From: Microthrixaceae bacterium
GTDB taxonomy: Bacteria; Actinomycetota; Acidimicrobiia; Acidimicrobiales; DATDAH01
Assembly: GCA_020637195.1 (NCBI GenBank)
Contig: JACJWK010000021.1
Span: 1-57,848, forward strand
DNA: 57,848 nt
Direction: 5' to 3'
The translations under genes were made by a program, and so were the position numbers. A model generated the notes under the pieces. That model worked only from the letters and a program-made list of their open reading frames with translations, was not told where the DNA came from and searched no databases. This document shows, one piece after another, positions 1 to 8,446 of this stretch (positions are counted from its first letter, which is position 1; each line of letters opens with the position of its first letter).

Positions 1-114
1 TCGGGCGAACGCCCCGGGGCCCAGGTGGACGATGGGCGCCGGTCCCGACCGGTCGAACGCCGGCGCCTCGACCGAGCGGGCCCCGCCGAGGGTCCCCGCC
101 GAGAGCCGCCTCAC
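1..114 (-). CDS. Mannitol dehydrogenase family protein, probable fructuronate reductase (partial, N-terminus only)
   Basis: Only the first 38 codons are inside the window and the gene runs off the left edge. The reading frame opens with LSAGTLGGARSVEAP and continues to the segment PAPIVHLGPGAFAR. That segment matches the start of the NAD-binding fold in polyol dehydrogenases and fructuronate/tagaturonate reductases (family pattern IVHxGxGAFxRAHQ). It lies just downstream of glucuronate isomerase on the same strand, so the inferred role is reduction of fructuronate or tagaturonate in uronate catabolism. The start is uncertain: in-frame GTG codons occur at 114, 129 and 141, and 114 was chosen because it sits next to the conserved segment. 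Confidence 0.5.
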   Translation of the reverse strand, partial: MRRLSAGTLGGARSVEAPAFDRSGPAPIVHLGPGAFAR

Positions 115-235
115 CGGGCGCAGCCCCACGACCGCGGCCACCGTCGACGTGGCCCGCCGGCGTCGCCCCGAGGTCGCGGTCCTGGGGCCCGCTCGGGACC
201 GGCCGGGACGGGGGCCTGCGCGCGACGTGGCCCGG

Positions 236-1642
236 TCACCCCGCGGGGCCGAACGTCGACCGGGCCAGGCCGTACGCGAGGTCGGCGGCGACGGTGTGGG
301 CCTCGTCCTCCTCGAGCCGGTGCTCGGCCACCAGCTCGGCGAGGAACCCGGCGTCGAGGCGACGGGCCACGTCGTGGCGGGCGGGGATCGTGAGCAGCGA
401 CCGGGCGTCGTCGTTGAAGCCGACCGTGTTGGCGAACCCGGCGGTCTCGGTGGTGCGACGGCGGAAGCGCCGGATCCCCTCCGGGCTGTCGTGGAACCAC
501 CACGGCGGCCCGAGGCGCAGGGCCGGGTAGTGGCCGGCCATCGGCGCGAGCTCGCGGCTGTAGGTGCTCTCGTCGAGCGTGTACACGACGACGGTCAGCC
601 CCGGTTCCTCGCCGAACCGGTCGAGGAGCGGCTTCAGGCCACCCACGAAGTCGATCGCGGTGGGGATGTCGGCACCGAGGCCCACGCCGTAGCGCTCGAC
701 CTGGCGGGGGTTGTGCTCGCGCCACGAGCCGACGTGCAGTTGGAGGACCAGGCCGTCCTCCACGCTCATCGCCGCCATCTCGGTGAGCATCTGGGCCCGG
801 AAGCACTCGGCGTCGCCGGGCTCGGCCCGCCCCTCCACCACGCGGGCGAACAGCGCCGCCGCCTCCCGCGTCGACAGGTCGGCGGTGCGGGCGGTGGGGT
901 GGCCGTGGTCGGTGGCGGTGGCGCCCGCCGCCCGGAACTCGGCGCGGCGGGCCCGCAGCGCGGCCAGGTACCCCTCCCACGTGGCGGTGTCCTCGCCGGT
1001 CCGCTCGCCCAGCCGGGCGACGTTCTCCGCGAAGTGAGGCCCGTCCGGGTCGACCACGTCGTCGGGACGGAAGGTCGGCACGACCACGCCCGGCCAGCCC
1101 GAGGCCCGGATCCGGGCGTGGGCGTCGAGCGGATCGAGGGCGCCGTCGGTCGACGCCAGCAGCTCGATGCCGAAGCGCTCGTAGAGGGCGCGCGGGCGGA
1201 ACGCCGGCTCGGCCAGGCGCTCGCAGAGCTCGTCGTAGACGGCGTCGGCGGTGTCGGGCCCCAGCCGCGCCTCGATCCCGAGCACCTCGCCGAGGGTGTG
1301 GTCGAGCCACAGCTTCGACGGCGTGCCGACGAAGAGCCCGAGGTGGGCGGCGAAGGTCCGCCACACGGCGCGGCCGTCGGCGACGGGCGCGGACCCGTCG
1401 AGGGGCGGTACGCCCAGGGCCTCGAGGGGGACCCCCTGGCTGTGGAGCATGCGCAGCAGGTAGTGGTCCCTGGTCACCAACTCGGTGGCCGGGTCGTCGA
1501 TCGGGGCGTCGTGGGCGAGCCCGGCCGGGTCGACGTGGCCGTGGGGGCTCACGACGGGCAGGCCACGCGTGCCCTCGTAGATCGAGCGGGCGATCGCCCG
1601 GACGGCCGGCACCGGGGGCAGCAGCCGATCAGGGTGCAGCAC
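236..1642 (-). CDS. uxaC: Glucuronate isomerase UxaC
   Basis: Predicted cytosolic uronate isomerase converting D-glucuronate to D-fructuronate (or galacturonate to tagaturonate), the first step of the Ashwell pathway. The N-terminus LHPDRLLPP, the metal-ligand-like SPHGHVDP and the block LVTRDHYLLRMLHSQGVP are typical of UxaC in the amidohydrolase superfamily. The frame extends further upstream to a TTG, but I chose the GTG at 1642. It gives 468 residues, close to the usual length of about 470, begins where the family begins, and has a GAGG about 8 bases upstream. The following gene on the same strand looks like a fructuronate reductase, which supports a uronate operon. The plus-strand sulfatase starts 83 bases away in the opposite direction. 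Confidence 0.92.
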   Translation of the reverse strand: MLHPDRLLPPVPAVRAIARSIYEGTRGLPVVSPHGHVDPAGLAHDAPIDDPATELVTRDHYLLRMLHSQGVPLEALGVPPLDGSAPVADGRAVWRTFAAHLGLFVGTPSKLWLDHTLGEVLGIEARLGPDTADAVYDELCERLAEPAFRPRALYERFGIELLASTDGALDPLDAHARIRASGWPGVVVPTFRPDDVVDPDGPHFAENVARLGERTGEDTATWEGYLAALRARRAEFRAAGATATDHGHPTARTADLSTREAAALFARVVEGRAEPGDAECFRAQMLTEMAAMSVEDGLVLQLHVGSWREHNPRQVERYGVGLGADIPTAIDFVGGLKPLLDRFGEEPGLTVVVYTLDESTYSRELAPMAGHYPALRLGPPWWFHDSPEGIRRFRRRTTETAGFANTVGFNDDARSLLTIPARHDVARRLDAGFLAELVAEHRLEEDEAHTVAADLAYGLARSTFGPAG

Positions 1643-1712
1643 GGGGGACACCTCGGAGAGGTTGGCAGGGCGCACGGACCCGGGCAACGCCCGCGCCCGC
1701 GCGGCCGCCGGG

Positions 1713-1718
1713 TACGTT
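1713..1718 (+). promoter_or_regulatory. -10 element (TACGTT) for the sulfatase
   Basis: TACGTT fits the actinobacterial TAnnnT -10 pattern and ends 8 bases before the ATG at 1726, so the transcript would be leaderless or nearly so. No convincing -35 is visible. The same arrangement recurs at several other genes in this window. Confidence 0.4.
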
Positions 1719-1725
1719 CGCCGCC

Positions 1726-3890
1726 ATGACCAACGTCGTGGTGATCGTGCTCGACGACCTCGGCTTCGCCCAGCTCGGGTGCTTCGGGAGCGGCATCGAC
1801 ACGCCGGCGTTCGACCGGCTGGCCGCGGAGGGCCTGCGGTACCGCCGCTTCCACGTGACCGCGCTGTGCTCGCCGACGCGGGCCGCGCTGTTGACCGGCC
1901 GCAACCACCACGCCGTCGGCATGGGCTTCCTCGCCGACCTGCCCACCACCCATCCCGGCTACACCGGGCGCATCCCCGCCGGCACCCCCACGCTGCCGAG
2001 CCTGCTGCGCGACACGGGATGGAGCACCATGGCCGTGGGCAAGTGGCACCTGCTCCCCCGCGGCGAGCGCACCGCCGCCGGGCCGTTCGACCGGTGGCCG
2101 CTCGGCCTCGGCTTCGAGCGGTACTACGGCTTCCTGCGGGGCGACGCGAACCACTGGGCGCCCGAGCTGGTCCGGGACAACGGCTACGTCGACGCGCCGG
2201 CCCGCCCCGAGGACGGCTACCACCTCACCGAGGACCTGGCCGACGAGGCCATCGCCATGGTGACCGCCCAGCAGCAGGCCGCCCCCGGCAAGCCGTTCTG
2301 CCTCTGGTTCGCCACCGGCGCCATGCACGCGCCCCATCACGTCGACCGCTCGTGGGCCGACCGCTACGCCGGCGCCTTCGACCAGGGCTGGGACGTGTGG
2401 CGGGACGAGGTGATCGAGCGCCAGCGGGCCGCCGGGGTGATCCCCGAGGGCACCGAGGCGTCCGAGCGCCCGCCCTGGGTGCCGGCCTGGGACGACCTCG
2501 ACGACGAGGAGCGCGGCCTGTTCGCCCGGATGATGGAGACCTACGCCGGGTTCCTCAGCCACACCGACGCGCAGATCGGCCGGCTGCTCGACGCGCTCGA
2601 GGGCCTCGGCGTGCTCGACGACACCATCGTGGTCGCCGTGTCCGACAACGGGGCCAGCGCCGAGGGCGGCGTCGTCGGCACCAGCAACGAGCACCGCTTC
2701 TCGCACCGCCTGCCCGAGACCGTCCCCGAGATGGCGGCGCTCGCCGACGACTGGGGCGGCCACGAGGGCTACCCGCACTACGCGTGGGGGTGGGCGTGGG
2801 CCGGCAACGCCCCGTTCCGGCTGTGGAAGCGGTACGCCTGGCTGGGCGGCACCCGGGTCCCCTTCCTCGTGCGCTGGCCCGCCGGCATGTCCGCCCACGG
2901 CGAGGTCCGCGACCAGTTCGGCCACGCGGTCGACGTGCTGCCCACGATCCTCGACGCCTGCGGGGTCCCGATCCCCGACGGGCTCGACGGCGCCTCGCTG
3001 CGCCCCACCTTCGACGCCGCCGACGCGCCGGCGCCCCGCGCCACCCAGTACTTCGAGATGCTCGGGTCGCGCTCGATCGTCCACGACGGGTGGAAGGCGA
3101 CCACCGACCACGTGTCCCGCGGCGTCGTCGACGAGGAGGAGTTTGGTCGGCGGCCGCGACTTCGACAGGGACCGCTGGGCGCTGTACCGCCTCGACGACG
3201 GCCGGCCGAGGTGCACGACCTGGCCGACGAGCGCCGGACGTGCTCGCCGACCTCGTCGCCCGCTGGGAGGCCGAGGCCGAGCGCACCAGGTGCTGCCCTC
3301 GCCGACTCGTGGCCCCGCATCGCCGACCTGGTGCCGCCCGAGTACCCACGCCGCCGCCAGGCACCTACTCTCCCCGCCGGCGGCCCGTATCCGGCGAGGC
3401 CCTGCCCATGGTGGTCGGCGGCGCCACCATCACCGTTTTCGTCGACGCCGCGCCGCCGGGGCTAGGCGGCGTGCTGTTCGCGATCGGCGACCACCCAGCG
3501 GCTTCGCCTGCTGGTGCGACGGCAGCCGCCCGCACCACGCCCCTCGATCGCCGGCGGGTCGTCAGGCCGCCGCAAGGCCGCGCCTCATCGCCGGCGCACC
3601 ACGTCGGCCTCGCCCTCGTCCCCGACCCCGACACGGGCGGAAGCGACTCGTCGTCAGCGACAGCGAGCGCCGGCAGGTCGTCGCCTCGGCCGACCATCCC
3701 ATCCCTGCCCTTCACCTGGCAGCACGGCGGTGACATGCGCTTCGGGCCCACCAGGGGTTTCCCGGTCTGCGGTCCTACAGGCCGGGGCGGCGTGGACCGG
3801 CAGATGCGCTCGGTCGTCGTCGACGCCTCGCCCGGGGCGACCGACGGGCTGGGCGAGGGCTTCGCCCGCGCTGCGCTCACCGCCGACTGA
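1726..3890 (+). pseudogene. Arylsulfatase (formylglycine-dependent), C-terminal third frameshifted
   Basis: Hydrolyses sulfate esters. The N-terminal VVVIVLDDLGFAQLGCFGSG carries the metal-binding aspartates, and ALCSPTRAALLTGR is the sulfatase signature, with Cys48 as the residue converted to formylglycine. GKWHL and the SDNGAS block are also conserved. No signal peptide is evident. The frame is clean to about 3140. From there to about 3760 recognisable pieces (DFDRDRWALYRLDD, AEVHDLADE, DVLADLVARWEAEAER, IADLVPPEYP, GGATITVFVD, GFACWCDG, HHVGLALVPDPDTGG) jump repeatedly between frames, implying at least seven one-base changes before the stop at 3890. The pieces stay in the correct order and rarely meet stops, so sequence error is at least as likely as decay. 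If corrected, the protein is about 720 residues, usual for this family. Confidence 0.85.
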
Positions 3891-3986
3891 CCGAGGGCGC
3901 CTGGGCGGTTGGGTATCGTCGCGGCGGCGTCGGGGGGCGTCGGGCCGAGGGCCGCGGGCCCGGGGCACGATCGAGCAGGGGGAACG

Positions 3987-5749
3987 ATGGAGACAGAGCC
4001 GGCGCCCGGCGCCTACGACCCCGAGTCGGTGAAGGCCCGCTACCTGGCCGAGCGCGACCGTCGCCTCGTGCCGGGGCGCACCGACATCGTGGACCTGCGC
4101 GCCGACGAGCGCTACGCCCGCTACACCCGCGACCCCTTCACGCCGTACACCGACCGGGCGTCGCTCGACGAGGAGCTCGACGTCGTGATCGTGGGCGGCG
4201 GCATCGCCGGCCTGCTCGCCGGGGTCGAACTGCGCAAGGCCGGCATCGAGCGCCTGCGCATCGTGGACCAGGCCGGCGGCGTCGGCGGCACGTGGTACTG
4301 GAACCGCTACCCCGGGATCATGTGCGACGTCGAGTCGACCATCTACCTGCCCCTGCTCGAGGAGCTCGGCTACGTCCCCAAGGACCGCTACGCGTCGGGC
4401 CAGGAGATCCTCGAGCACCTCCAGCGGATCGCCGACCGCTACGAGCTCGTCGGCGACGGCCTGTTCCACACGGGCGTCGAGCGGGCCGAGTGGGACGACC
4501 GCACCGCCCGGTGGCACGTCCACACCGACCGGGGCGACCATCTCCGCCCCCGCTTCTACGTCCTCGCGGTCGGCATCTTGAACCTGCTCAAGATCCCCGA
4601 CGTCGCCGGGCTCGACGACTTCGCGGGCCACTCGTTCCATGCCGCCCGGTGGGACTACGCGTACACCGGCGGTGCACCGGGCGAGGAGATGACCGAGCTG
4701 GGCGACCGGGTCGTCGGCCTCGTCGGCACGGGCGCCACCATCAGTTGCTGGGCCCTCCGGTCGCCAGCACGTGCTTCGTCTTCAGCGCGCCCCTCGGTCG
4801 GCGGCATCGCCCGGGCTTCCCAGGCGCTCGAGCCAGTTGGCAACGCAGGCGGACAACTTCAGGCCATGCTCCGGCTTCCGGGCCCAGGACGAGACCTGAT
4901 CGACGACGGCTGGACCCACCACTACGCCGCGGCACAGCACCCTCCTCGCCGCCCGGACGCAGGCTCGGGTACCTGCGAGGGGCGGAGGTCGACTTCCCTT
5001 CGTATGGGGCGCACCAGATTACAGTCCCTCGTCCACGAGCCAACGGCAGCTCAAGCCTGGCCGCGCTACCTGTGCAAGCGGCCGTGCTTCCACGACGAGT
5101 TCCTGTCCGCCTTCAACGAGCCCAACGTCACCCTCGTCGACTGCCCCGGCGGCTTCGACCGGATCGCCCCCGAGGGCCCCGTGGTCGAGGGCACGACGTA
5201 CCCCGTCGACCTGCTCGTGCTCGGCACGGGCTTCGAGCCCGAGCTCACCCCGCTGCACCGCCGGGCCGGCCACGAGATCGTGGGACGCGGCGGCGTCACC
5301 CTCGCCGAGAAGTGGGCCGACGGCGCCGGCACCCTCTTCGGGATGATGACCCGCGGCTTCCCCAACCTGTTCGTCATGCCCGCACCCGGCCAGCAGGCGG
5401 TGGTCACCGTCAACTACACGCAGCTCGCCGTCCTGGGCGCCGAGGTCGTGGGCGGTGCGGTGGCCGCGCTCGAGAAAAGGGGCGTGCGGGCGTTCGAGGT
5501 GACCGAAGCGGCCGAGACGGCGTGGACCGAGGAGGTCGTGCGCACCCACGTGGACGCCAGCTCAATTCGTAGCCGCGTGCACGCCGTCGCGCATCAACAA
5601 CGAGGGCCACCCCGAGCCTCAACCGGGGCAGCAGCTGGGGCCGGGGCTTCGCGACTACTTCAAGTACCGACCTCCTCGAGGCGTGGGTCGGCCAGGGACC
5701 TCGAGGACTCGACCTCAGGTCAGGCGACGCCGCCGGGCAGCCGCCGTGA
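3987..5749 (+). pseudogene. Baeyer-Villiger-type flavin-containing monooxygenase, frameshifted
   Basis: FAD- and NADPH-dependent monooxygenase, probably oxidising a ketone. The ATG follows a GGGGG-rich Shine-Dalgarno. DVVIVGGGIAGLLAGVELRK is the FAD-binding Rossmann motif, GGTWYWNRYPGIMCDVES is typical of the cyclohexanone/steroid monooxygenase group, and FAGHSFHAARWD fits the type I Baeyer-Villiger fingerprint FxGxxxHxxxWD. GLVGTGAT starts the NADPH-binding loop. The frame breaks at about 4745 and shifts several times to about 5060, then is clean again from RYLCKRPCFHDEFLSAFNEP to about 5555. A further shift near 5565 restores the C-terminal PSRINNEGHPE, and another near 5670 leads to a TGA at 5747-5749. 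That stop overlaps the next gene's GTG. Lesions are small, so sequence errors are possible. Confidence 0.8.
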
Positions 5750-7422
5750 GCACCAGGCGCCAGCATCGCGGTCGTGACCGGGGCAGCGCCGGCATCGGCG
5801 CGGCCATCGCCACCGAGCTCGGACGCTCCGGGGTCCACGTCGTCACCCTCGACCCGCTCGTGTCGGTCGACGGGGTCGAGCAGCTGCCGGACCCGGACGA
5901 GACCACCGCCGGGCGCATCGTGGCCGCCGGCGGGTCCGCCGAGGCGTCCTCCCGCTCGGTCACGGACCGCGACGGCGTGCTCGAGCTGTTCGCGGCGCTG
6001 GCCGACGAGCACGGCGGGGTCGACGCCGTCGTGAACGTGGCCGGCATCACCCGCTCGATGAGCTACACCGAGGGCACCGACGACGACTGGCGCAGCGTGC
6101 TGGCCGTCCACCTCGACGGGTTCCTCAACGTCTGTCGGGCCGCGCTGCCCGTCATGGCCGCCCAGGGCCACGGCCACGTGCTCGGGGTGACGTCGGGCTC
6201 GGGGTGGCGACCCGCCGACACGGGCGCCTACGGCTGCGCCAAGCGGGCGGTGGCGGCGCTGGTCTGGCAGCTGGGCGGTCTCGTCCCCGACGGGGTCGTG
6301 GTCAACGCCATCTCCCCGATTGCCGTCACCCGCATGGTCCTCGCCGCCATGGAGCGCCAGAAGGCGGCCACGGCGAAGCAGGCGCAGGCCAAGACCAGCG
6401 GGCTGGCCCTCGGCACCCGGATGTCCACCCCCGACCAGCTCGGGCCCGTCGGCGCCCACCTGGTGGGCGAGGGATTCGCCGCGTGCCGGGGCCAGGTGGT
6501 CTTCGTCGCCGGCGCCGAGCTCGCGCTGGTCGAGCGACCCCGGCTCCTCGAGGTCGTGGGCACCGGTGGTGTGCCCTCCCTGGCCCGCGCCCTCGAGGCC
6601 GTCACGGCCGCCGCGTTCGCCCCCGCCGAGGCCGCCCAGGCCAGCACGGGCGGCGGCAACCCCCGCCTGGCGCCGGCGTTGGCGGGCGAGGGCGACGACA
6701 CCGCGCTCGCGACGCCGGTCGTCTCGTCCTGCCTCCTCGTCTCCGACCGGCCCGAGATCACCCGGGCGGTGACCTCGGCCCTGGCCGCACGAGGCGTCGC
6801 GGTGCACACCGTCGAGGCGGGCACGTCGGCCCCCACCTTCGACGGCGCCGCCGCGGTCGTGGCGGACGCCGCCGCGTCCGGGCCGCTCGACGGCGTGGTC
6901 GTCGCCCTCGCCGGGACCCCGGTCGCCGCCGACCTCGGCCCGGGGTGGGAGCGGGCCCTGGTCGAGCACGCCGGCATCGCCGACCAGATCCACGCCGACG
7001 CCACCTGGTCCCGGGCGGTGGCCGACCACGCCGGGGCCACCGGTCGGTCCGTCCGCCTCGTCACCCTCACCGACGCCGTGTCCGCCGGTGGCCACAGCCG
7101 CGCCCAGGCGGTCGCCCAGCACGCCCGCTCCGGGGCCGGCGCCACCGACGGGCGCGTCGCGGCCTTCGCCGTCTCGATCGAGAGCGAGGCGCCGGACGAC
7201 CTGACCGCCGCCGGCGAGCTCACGGCCCACCTCCTCTGCAGCGAGGCCACCCCGGCGCTGTCGGGGGCCGAGCTGGCGGTCGGGCCGGGCTGGCTGGGCC
7301 TGCGCAGCCACCCGCGGGTCGGGGTCAGCCTCAGCTCGGCGGGACCCGACGTGCCGCCCTGGCTCGACGACGTCCTCGCCGGGCTGGTGGGCGAGCCCGA
7401 CCCCGGAGGAGGACGGCCGTGA
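5746..7422 (+). CDS. Short-chain dehydrogenase/reductase with two SDR-like domains
   Basis: 558 residues, about twice the usual SDR length. The N-terminal half is a classical NAD(P)-dependent SDR with VVNVAGITRS, TSGSGW and the catalytic pair Tyr162/Lys166 in GAYGCAK. The C-terminal half (about residues 330-540, from VSSCLLVSDRPEITRAV) resembles a second Rossmann domain without a clear YxxxK, so it is probably non-catalytic. The GTG overlaps the monooxygenase stop (GTGA). A likely extra C near 5760 and a lost G near 5790 cancel each other, so residues 6-17 are read out of frame; correcting both restores IAVVTGAAAGIGAAIA with the cofactor glycines. It is in an operon with the monooxygenase and the amidohydrolase. 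Confidence 0.85.
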   Translation: MSTRRQHRGRDRGSAGIGAAIATELGRSGVHVVTLDPLVSVDGVEQLPDPDETTAGRIVAAGGSAEASSRSVTDRDGVLELFAALADEHGGVDAVVNVAGITRSMSYTEGTDDDWRSVLAVHLDGFLNVCRAALPVMAAQGHGHVLGVTSGSGWRPADTGAYGCAKRAVAALVWQLGGLVPDGVVVNAISPIAVTRMVLAAMERQKAATAKQAQAKTSGLALGTRMSTPDQLGPVGAHLVGEGFAACRGQVVFVAGAELALVERPRLLEVVGTGGVPSLARALEAVTAAAFAPAEAAQASTGGGNPRLAPALAGEGDDTALATPVVSSCLLVSDRPEITRAVTSALAARGVAVHTVEAGTSAPTFDGAAAVVADAAASGPLDGVVVALAGTPVAADLGPGWERALVEHAGIADQIHADATWSRAVADHAGATGRSVRLVTLTDAVSAGGHSRAQAVAQHARSGAGATDGRVAAFAVSIESEAPDDLTAAGELTAHLLCSEATPALSGAELAVGPGWLGLRSHPRVGVSLSSAGPDVPPWLDDVLAGLVGEPDPGGGRP

Positions 7423-8291
7423 CCGACCCGGTCGAGCGTCCCGCCCGCATCGTCGACGCCCACGTGCACCTGTGGGACCCCGCCCGCTCCGACTGGTATC
7501 CCTACCTGGCCGGGGGGCTGGACCTCGGGATGGGCGACGTGTCGGGCATGGCCCGCCGGTTCGACCTGGCCACGTACCGGGCCGAGGCCGCGGCCTGGGA
7601 CGTGGTCAAGTGGGTGAACGTGGCCGCCGCCACCGGCACCCACTCGATCGACGAGACCCTCGAGATCGGGCGACGCCCGGACGGCGATCGCCCCGACGCG
7701 GTGATCGGCGGCGTGACGCCGACCGCCTCCGTGACCGAGGCACTCGAGCAGCTGGACCGCCAGGCCGACGCCGCCGGGTTCCGTGGCGTCCGACCGATGG
7801 GCCGCTTCGCCGGCCCCCTGCCCCACGTCGACGTCCTGCGCGCCCTGCGCGACCGCGGTCTGGTGTTCGAGGTGCTGGCCCGCCCCGCCCAGCTCGAGGA
7901 GGCGGCCCGCGGCCTGGAGGGGCTCGACGACCTCGTCGTGGTCGTCGAGCACGCCGGCTGGCCCGCAACGGGCGACGACGACGAGCGCGCCGTCTGGCGG
8001 CGAGGCCTACGGGCCCTGGCCGGCGTGGGCCCGGCCGTGCACTGCAAGATCTCGGGCCTGGCCGCACCCCTCGGGACGTTGGCCCCGGCGACCCTCCGGC
8101 CGTGGGTGGAAGAGGCCCTCGATCAGTTCGGCGCCGACCGCTGCTTCTTCGCCAGCAACTTCCCCGTCGACGGCCTGCACGTCACCCTCGACGGCCTGTG
8201 GGACGCCTACTCGGCGGTGACCGCTGACCTCGGCCCCGCCGTGCGCGACGCGCTCTTCGCCGGGAACGCCGAGCGCGTCTACGGGATCTGA
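7419..8291 (+). CDS. Amidohydrolase family 2 protein (TIM-barrel metal-dependent hydrolase)
   Basis: 290 residues with the family start RIVDAHVHLWDP (HxH at residues 15 and 17), a later conserved VVEHAGWP and the closing FFASNFPVDG, where the Asp is the expected metal ligand. Relatives hydrolyse lactones such as 2-pyrone-4,6-dicarboxylate or cyclic esters, or decarboxylate aromatic acids. In this operon a lactone formed by the monooxygenase would be a sensible substrate, but that is inference. The GTG start overlaps the SDR stop by 4 bases, implying translational coupling. A perfect hairpin lies about 105 bases after the stop. Confidence 0.85.
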   Translation: MTDPVERPARIVDAHVHLWDPARSDWYPYLAGGLDLGMGDVSGMARRFDLATYRAEAAAWDVVKWVNVAAATGTHSIDETLEIGRRPDGDRPDAVIGGVTPTASVTEALEQLDRQADAAGFRGVRPMGRFAGPLPHVDVLRALRDRGLVFEVLARPAQLEEAARGLEGLDDLVVVVEHAGWPATGDDDERAVWRRGLRALAGVGPAVHCKISGLAAPLGTLAPATLRPWVEEALDQFGADRCFFASNFPVDGLHVTLDGLWDAYSAVTADLGPAVRDALFAGNAERVYGI

Positions 8292-8395
8292 TCCGGACGG
8301 GTCACCCGGCCGTCGTCGCGCTGGGGGTCGTGCACCTGCGCAAGCTCCGGCACCACTGAGCGGAACGAGCGCCCGCCACCGCGGCGCTCGCGACG

Positions 8396-8430
8396 GCCAG
8401 GTCCCCCGGCCCCGGGCCGGGGGACCTGGC
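8396..8430. terminator. Bidirectional intrinsic-type terminator hairpin
   Basis: A perfect 17-bp inverted repeat (GCCAGGTCCCCCGGCCC and its complement) surrounds a single central C at 8413. It sits between the ends of two convergent genes, the amidohydrolase (8291) and the minus-strand hydrolase (8447), so it can stop transcription from both sides. No U-tract follows, as is common in high-GC actinobacteria. Confidence 0.75.
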
Positions 8431-8446
8431 GCGTCGGCCCGCAGGC

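Noticed and set aside
32..1729. Long open frame on the plus strand opposite uxaC.
   Set aside because: Antisense shadow typical of very high-GC DNA; the encoded sequence is Arg/Pro/Gly-rich without domain features, while the minus-strand UxaC frame is fully conserved.
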